IMG/VR virus record: IMGVR_UViG_3300027714_000138
Location: 1 to 22,284 of that record
Reading direction: 5' to 3' (one strand)
Source of the DNA: a virus
DNA: 22,284 bases
The notes under the pieces are model-generated. The model made no database searches and was not told where the DNA came from. It was given only the letters and a program-made list of their open reading frames with translations. A program made the translations under genes and the position numbers. Positions 19,011 through 22,284 of the stretch are shown in pieces; position 1 is the stretch's first letter, and each line of letters starts with the position of its first letter.

Positions 19011-19475
19011 TTACCACTTTTTACAAGACCAATATCCTGCAGTGGTTCTATCTTTTTTTTGATCGCATTTATGTCTAGCTCTGAAACTTTTTCTAGCTTT
19101 AGGATTTGATTTTCTTATTCTCATAGTTTTTTGTCCTGCTTTCTTTGCAGAGGTTCCACCATGACCAAAATTAACCTTAATTACATTACCTTTTTTGTTT
19201 TTAACATATACTTTAAATTTTTTAACATCGCCTCTAGTAGGTTTGCCTAACTTAACTTTTCTGCCTTTATATTCTGCTTCATTTATTCCAGATTCACTTA
19301 ATGTAATATATTCATTCAACGAATCATGTTTCTTAATGTATTCAGCTAAACATTGAGGACAATAATCTTCAGTTACTTCTACGTGTATACATTTGTCTTT
19401 ACCATCTTCAGTGCCACCATATCGGTATCCTTTCCAACATTCCTTGCCGTCAATACCTTTTATTTTTTCGTCCAT
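19011..19475 (-). CDS. Cys-containing basic protein with prohead-protease-like sites, 154 aa
   Basis: I use the ATG at 19475 (MDEKIKGIDGKECWKGYRYG), which limits overlap with the metalloprotease-like gene to 16 bp. The N-terminal part has C13, C29 and C39-x-x-C42 (possible metal site). Next comes a linker with three candidate T4 gp21-type cuts: LNE (53-55), LSE-S (59-62) and INE-A (64-67). The last 88 residues are strongly basic (KGRKVKLGKPTRGDVKKFKV) and end in KSFRARHKCDQ and GYWSCKKW, a tail I associate with prohead and scaffold-region proteins of T4-like phages. I infer an internal head protein whose basic part could bind packaged DNA after cleavage. No family name is certain. Confidence 0.75.
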   Translation of the reverse strand: MDEKIKGIDGKECWKGYRYGGTEDGKDKCIHVEVTEDYCPQCLAEYIKKHDSLNEYITLSESGINEAEYKGRKVKLGKPTRGDVKKFKVYVKNKKGNVIKVNFGHGGTSAKKAGQKTMRIRKSNPKARKSFRARHKCDQKKDRTTAGYWSCKKW

Positions 19476-20083
19476 AAATTTAGTTCTTTTGCTTTGAGTA
19501 TCCACTTGGATTTAATCAATTCTATATCACTTTCTAATAAATATGTTTCATCTAGATATTCATACATTTTTCTAGAAAATGATTTGCGTTCTTTTTTTGC
19601 TTGAGTATGTAATCCATGGAGCATTGCTGGAATCTCTTTATCTAACAAATGATATTCGCTTGTAGTGGCAGTTTCTCGTAATAATTGATCATCTGGTAAA
19701 TATTTACCTGGTAGGGTGTTTAATCCGCTTTGAGTAATATGTTCGATTTCATGTCTTAATGTATTAGCTAAACGTAACGAAATATAATTTAAATGTTGGA
19801 TGTTTCCATTAGTTCCTATAGAAATTTCTATATAAGGTATTTGATTACTAAGTGGTTCTGTAGGATTATAAGCGTCCCCGGTGACATAAAGATTATTTGT
19901 ATATTTTGTTTGTAATCCTAAATAAAAATGTAATGGAATGTCTTTATTAATAATCTCTTTAAATGATATTACTTCGTAGCTTAAACGTTTATGTTTAGAT
20001 ACTTTAATATCAGCTAGAAGTAATCGAGATAATTGTGTTACTAAATTTCTATATTTGCCTGATATTTCTATAGTTTCATGCAT
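19460..20083 (-). CDS. HExxH metalloprotease-like protein, 207 aa
   Basis: The motif TLRHEIEHITQ gives H111-E112-x-x-H115, a zincin zinc site. Downstream, TSEYHLLDKEIPAMLHGLHT (142-161) supplies Glu143 or Glu150 as a candidate third ligand and resembles the helix after the zinc site in small phage metallopeptidases. The first 100 residues are strand-rich. It has no signal peptide, so it probably acts in the cell or in the head. It is followed by the basic protein at 19011-19475, which carries several protease-like sites. However, that type of site belongs to the T4 gp21 serine protease, not to zincins. The peptide substrate is unknown. Confidence 0.8.
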   Translation of the reverse strand: MHETIEISGKYRNLVTQLSRLLLADIKVSKHKRLSYEVISFKEIINKDIPLHFYLGLQTKYTNNLYVTGDAYNPTEPLSNQIPYIEISIGTNGNIQHLNYISLRLANTLRHEIEHITQSGLNTLPGKYLPDDQLLRETATTSEYHLLDKEIPAMLHGLHTQAKKERKSFSRKMYEYLDETYLLESDIELIKSKWILKAKELNLWTKK

Positions 20084-20095
20084 TTAATATAAATA

Positions 20096-20647
20096 TTATT
20101 CTAATAAATTATAATTCCAATATTTATCTTTGTCTTTATTATATGGATTTCCAGCTTGCATATAGTAACAGTTTAAGCATAATAGTTGTATATTTTCAAT
20201 TCGATGATTTGTTGAATCCCCATCTTTAAAATCTAATAATAATGGAGTAGTGTCATCTGTTATTCTTCTTTCTTCATATCCACAACTATTACATTTTTCT
20301 GGAAGTATTCCAAGTGCTAATATTCTATTTCGCAATTTCCAAACAGGATAATTAGGATATTCGCCTTGCAATAATTTATCAATTGAATATGGTCCTGCAG
20401 TAGCTTGAACAATATCTTTACGTATACCTTTTCCGGGTTGATTTCGATGAAGCTCCCATAATGTTTTATTTGATTCTGAATCTATAAATTGTTTTGAATA
20501 TTTCTTATATGTAGTAAAAGACACTTTTAAAAATCTAGCTGCTTCTGAATTAGATTTTGTGTTCTCCATTGCATACCGAATTTCTGACTCAGATAAGTTT
20601 AAAGCAGATCTGCCACGTCCATAAACATATTTATAATCTATACCCAC
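20096..20647 (-). CDS. HNH-like zinc protein with lost catalytic residues, 183 aa
   Basis: The start is a GTG at 20647, overlapping the upstream gene by 10 bp. A helix-turn-helix-like N-terminus (LSESEIRYAMENTKSNSEAA, RFLKVSFTTYKKY) precedes a C4 zinc module: C118-x-x-C121 (CNSCGYEERR) and C156-x-x-C159 (LLCLNCYYM). Between them LLLDFKDGDSTNHRIEN replaces the usual HHIDGD...NN of HNH nucleases, and the final CH is CY. Both catalytic His positions therefore appear changed, though the zinc fold is kept. I know similar DF/NF-x-DG, NCY proteins from T4-like phages. A DNA-binding, possibly non-cutting, regulator is as likely as a nuclease. Confidence 0.8.
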   Translation of the reverse strand: MGIDYKYVYGRGRSALNLSESEIRYAMENTKSNSEAARFLKVSFTTYKKYSKQFIDSESNKTLWELHRNQPGKGIRKDIVQATAGPYSIDKLLQGEYPNYPVWKLRNRILALGILPEKCNSCGYEERRITDDTTPLLLDFKDGDSTNHRIENIQLLCLNCYYMQAGNPYNKDKDKYWNYNLLE

Positions 20648-21033
20648 AAAATCTTTTCTTTTAATAACATTTGATATGCTTCCTTAGGTAATATCTTTAA
20701 AGAATATACTTCTTTTAGTCTGTCTTTATGAGTAATAGGAGCAATCATATCCATAAAAGATCTATCTGGATATCCAGTTATATTTTTAATTGTGTCTAAC
20801 CAATCTATATAATTTCCATATTTTCTATCAAATTTCTGCTGATCAGTTTGGTTTTCCCAATATTCTATTTGATCTTTTAGTGGCCAAAGATCTAATGGAA
20901 CGTCTTTATCTTTTCGTCGACCTGGTAGCTGTTCTTTATGTTTATTTCTTCGTTCATTCTTCTTAATAAATCTATCCATGATATCCATAGATCTATCTTT
21001 TGGAGAAGTTCCAATTGTTGATTTTTTACTCAT
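20638..21033 (-). CDS. Hypothetical charged protein, 131 aa
   Basis: I choose the ATG at 21033 (MSKKSTIGTSPKDRSMDIMD) because it overlaps the stop of the upstream 58-aa gene as ATGA; an upstream ATG at 21072 would overlap far more. The first 50 residues are very basic and Arg/Lys-rich. The middle has aromatic clusters (QIEYWENQTDQQKFDRKYGN, YIDWLDTIK) and the end is helical (LPKEAYQMLLKEKILWV). No family is recognised. Confidence 0.8.
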   Translation of the reverse strand: MSKKSTIGTSPKDRSMDIMDRFIKKNERRNKHKEQLPGRRKDKDVPLDLWPLKDQIEYWENQTDQQKFDRKYGNYIDWLDTIKNITGYPDRSFMDMIAPITHKDRLKEVYSLKILPKEAYQMLLKEKILWV

Positions 21034-21206
21034 TTTTTGTATTTTTCTTGTATTAAAACTAATCGTCTCCAAGCATTTTCTGCTCGATAAACATATTTTT
21101 TAAATTTATTAATATCTTTTTTTTGTTTTTGTTCTTCTGCATATCGTAAATTCCTATGATATGCAGCATGATGTAATCCCATGCGTATGTTATCTAAAAG
21201 TTTCAT
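21030..21206 (-). CDS. Small basic hypothetical protein, 58 aa
   Basis: The product starts MKLLDNIRMGLHHAAYHRNL, is Lys- and Arg-rich and helical (EEQKQKKDINKFKKYVYRAE) and ends LIQEKYKK. No family is recognised. Overlaps of 4 bp (ATGA) on both sides, with the ClpS-like gene upstream and the 131-aa gene downstream, support it. Confidence 0.75.
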   Translation of the reverse strand: MKLLDNIRMGLHHAAYHRNLRYAEEQKQKKDINKFKKYVYRAENAWRRLVLIQEKYKK

Positions 21207-21445
21207 TTTTCTATTTTTGCTAATATTCCGTTATTTTCTAATTCTTTTAATATAGTAGTACAGTGATCCTTTGTGTTTGTATATACTTGACATTTTTTAT
21301 TATGATGTATTATATTAGTACATTGAGTGGCCTGATATAGATTATGTCCACAAATTTCTTGCAAACAGGTTTGTACATGTTGAAATGAATTAGTAGAATC
21401 ATTCATAACTATTATTTTATATTTTTTCGATTTTCTTTTTGGCAT
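21203..21445 (-). CDS. clpS: ClpS-like N-degron adaptor, 80 aa
   Basis: Cellular ClpS hands proteins with N-terminal Leu, Phe, Tyr or Trp to the ClpAP protease. Here YKIIVMNDSTNSFQHVQTCL aligns with the ClpS core [20 protein letters not shown], then ATQCTNIIHHNKKCQVYT with ATQLMLAVHYQGK...CGVFT, and the last strand ILAKIEK with LLCTLEK. The pocket residues Asn (N15), Asp (D16) and His (H47) are kept. The third pocket position is Ser instead of Asp, and the gate Met is Phe (F21). The N-terminal extension that drives ClpA binding is very short (about 8 residues). It might redirect host proteolysis or inhibit it. It overlaps the upstream gene by 29 bp and the next by 4 bp. Confidence 0.85.
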   Translation of the reverse strand: MPKRKSKKYKIIVMNDSTNSFQHVQTCLQEICGHNLYQATQCTNIIHHNKKCQVYTNTKDHCTTILKELENNGILAKIEK

Positions 21446-21620
21446 CTATTATAACTTGACACTGTTCATATAACTGTTCTTTTTCTAACCATACTAATAT
21501 ACCATCAAAAAATTTAATTTTATCTTGCAATTTCCAATGATCTGGCCAATCAATTTTGTTGGCTGAAATTTCGTCAACTGCAGATATCATTAATTTAGTA
21601 ATGTAATTATTACCACTCAT
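21417..21620 (-). CDS. Small UVR-like hypothetical protein, 67 aa
   Basis: The first half reads MSGNNYITKLMISAVDEISA; the last third, LVWLEKEQLYEQCQVIIDAK, has the helical UVR-like pattern also seen at 5435-5617 and 6705-6908. It is the first gene after the promoter at 21627-21655, with only 6 nt between the -10 and the ATG, so the mRNA may be leaderless. Its end overlaps the ClpS-like gene by 29 bp. Confidence 0.75.
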   Translation of the reverse strand: MSGNNYITKLMISAVDEISANKIDWPDHWKLQDKIKFFDGILVWLEKEQLYEQCQVIIDAKKKIEKI

Positions 21621-21626
21621 ATAAAT

Positions 21627-21655
21627 ATTATAATAATTTTTTGGGAAAGATACAA
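21627..21655 (-). promoter_or_regulatory. Type B variant promoter (TTGTAT-N17-TATAAT)
   Basis: TTGTAT (21650-21655), 17 bp, TATAAT (21627-21632) on the minus strand; the -35 lies at the end of the lysozyme gene region. It should drive the unit from 21620 down to SOD. The ATG 6 nt from the -10 predicts a leaderless transcript. Confidence 0.65.
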
Positions 21656-21659
21656 CCTA

Positions 21660-22193
21660 TTATAGGTTTCTTAAAAAGCGAGTGCTTTCTTGTTTTCTTC
21701 TTGTAATTAATCCAGAATATCCAGATTTAAGATTATATGTTAAAATATCTTTTGCAGCCTGTTTATATTTTTTTTGTTTAACTGATTGTATAAATTCTGA
21801 TTCAAGCATTGCACCGCAACCTGTATTAAATACTAATGATACTAAAACATCAAACATATTTTGAGTTATTGGAATATCCAATCCTTGCTCTTTATCCCAC
21901 CTCACAAATAATCTACGAACACAATCTGCAGCCTCAGTTAAATCTTTATACATGAATTGTAATGCTTTTTGTTTTGTGATAGTCATATTAGGTGTTACTC
22001 CTGCGGTATGACCATATCCTATTGTCCATGGATCTTTTTTGTTTTTATATGATGTCAATACAGGCTCTCCTTTTCTTTTTGGATCGCCTTCTTCGTATTT
22101 AATAAAGTCAAATAACCATTGACTTCCACGTAAATTGTTGCCAACTTTAAAATTATTCAATTCTTCGGTTAATATATTTTTAAGTTTTATCAT
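21660..22193 (-). CDS. GH24 (T4-type) lysozyme with capsid-targeting N-terminus, 177 aa
   Basis: Cleaves the glycan chains of peptidoglycan. The catalytic Glu is in KYEEGD (E34/E35). PWTIGYGHT (55-63) supplies the Thr (T57) and the family's GYGH, and the C-terminal block GLITRRKQESTRFL (about 160-173) is typical of phage lysozymes. The usual Asp in YKD is Asn51 here (YKN); D54 is three residues later. Residues 1-10, MIKLKNILTE, equal those of SOD and look like a T4 capsid-targeting peptide with an (L)-T-E cut site. A head-packed or ejected lysozyme is therefore more likely than a holin-released endolysin. No signal peptide is present. Confidence 0.92.
   Translation of the reverse strand: MIKLKNILTEELNNFKVGNNLRGSQWLFDFIKYEEGDPKRKGEPVLTSYKNKKDPWTIGYGHTAGVTPNMTITKQKALQFMYKDLTEAADCVRRLFVRWDKEQGLDIPITQNMFDVLVSLVFNTGCGAMLESEFIQSVKQKKYKQAAKDILTYNLKSGYSGLITRRKQESTRFLRNL
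22161..22193 (-). repeat. 33-bp repeat encoding capsid-targeting peptide (copy 2)
   Basis: Second copy of the leader found at 18802-18834 (31 of 33 identical, both changes synonymous). It encodes residues 1-11 of the lysozyme. Confidence 0.9.
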
Positions 22194-22202
22194 TAAAATA
22201 GT

Positions 22203-22284
22203 CTAACTGTATCTACGTTTACTAGGTTTTTTTAATATTGGCTTGAAATTCTTGTCTTGAAAATCTCCTTCAAGTCTTTTGAGA
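22203..22284 (-). CDS. 5'-truncated CDS at window edge
   Basis: The last 26 codons of a minus-strand gene run into the right edge: LKRLEGDFQDKNFKPILKKP then SKRRYS and a stop at 22203-22205. The tail is basic and polar. It stops 9 bp before the lysozyme ATG, consistent with the same operon. Nothing more can be said about the product. Confidence 0.5.
   Translation of the reverse strand, partial: LKRLEGDFQDKNFKPILKKPSKRRYS

Overview
The window looks like part of the genome of a large tailed phage (Caudoviricetes, T4-like in several respects) that probably infects a member of the Bacteroidota. Reasons: dense, very AT-rich, almost entirely leftward (minus-strand) coding with 1-14 bp start/stop overlaps; a mix of DNA ligase, lysozyme, sigma factor, AAA+ ATPases and dozens of tiny unknown ORFs; and two proteins that begin with a T4-style capsid-targeting peptide. 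The host guess rests on the sigma factor, whose region 2 reads like Bacteroidota RpoD (AKQYQ, KFISFAVWYVR), on A-rich leaders without Shine-Dalgarno sequences, and on a signal peptide ending in GQ. It is an inference, not a proof.

Layout, read right to left in the direction of transcription. A 5'-truncated gene and a GH24 lysozyme with a capsid-targeting N-terminus lie at 21.6-22.3 kb. A unit starting at about 21.63 kb encodes a small UVR-like protein, a ClpS-like N-degron adaptor, small unknown proteins, a degenerate HNH/zinc protein, an HExxH metalloprotease-like protein, a basic protein with several prohead-protease-like sites, and an Fe/Mn superoxide dismutase carrying the same capsid-targeting N-terminus as the lysozyme. 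Then come a MoxR/CobS-like AAA+ ATPase (own promoter) and a 650-aa HExxH + von Willebrand A protein (own promoter). The latter heads a long unit with membrane proteins, a hotdog thioesterase, a possible PD-(D/E)XK nuclease, HPRT, a DUF3820-like protein, an SH3-like protein, a zinc ribbon and a DUF1599/Nmad1 MazG-like protein. Further promoters at about 10.6, 9.73, 7.21 and 4.47 kb drive units that include a SWIM zinc finger, the ATP-dependent DNA ligase, a spanin-like membrane coiled-coil protein and many small ORFs.

The left 4 kb is organised differently: a run of short units (1-3 genes), each with its own copy of a second promoter type, carrying the sigma factor, an AAA+ ATPase and tiny ORFs. 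This looks like an early or host-takeover region.

Two promoter families stand out. Type B (TTGGAT-N17-TATTAT, six exact copies and one variant at 21.63 kb) precedes the units right of 4.4 kb. Type A (-35 TTGACW or TAGGAY, N17, TATATTTAAG or a close variant, seven copies) precedes the units left of 4.1 kb. In four type A copies a perfect 10-bp palindrome TAGGATCCTA lies across the -35, as an operator would. All have 17-bp spacers and very short leaders. A 435-bp gene-free segment (4497-4931) carries eight CTAAAA-type direct repeats.

No tRNA, rRNA, CRISPR, transposon or plus-strand gene was recognised.
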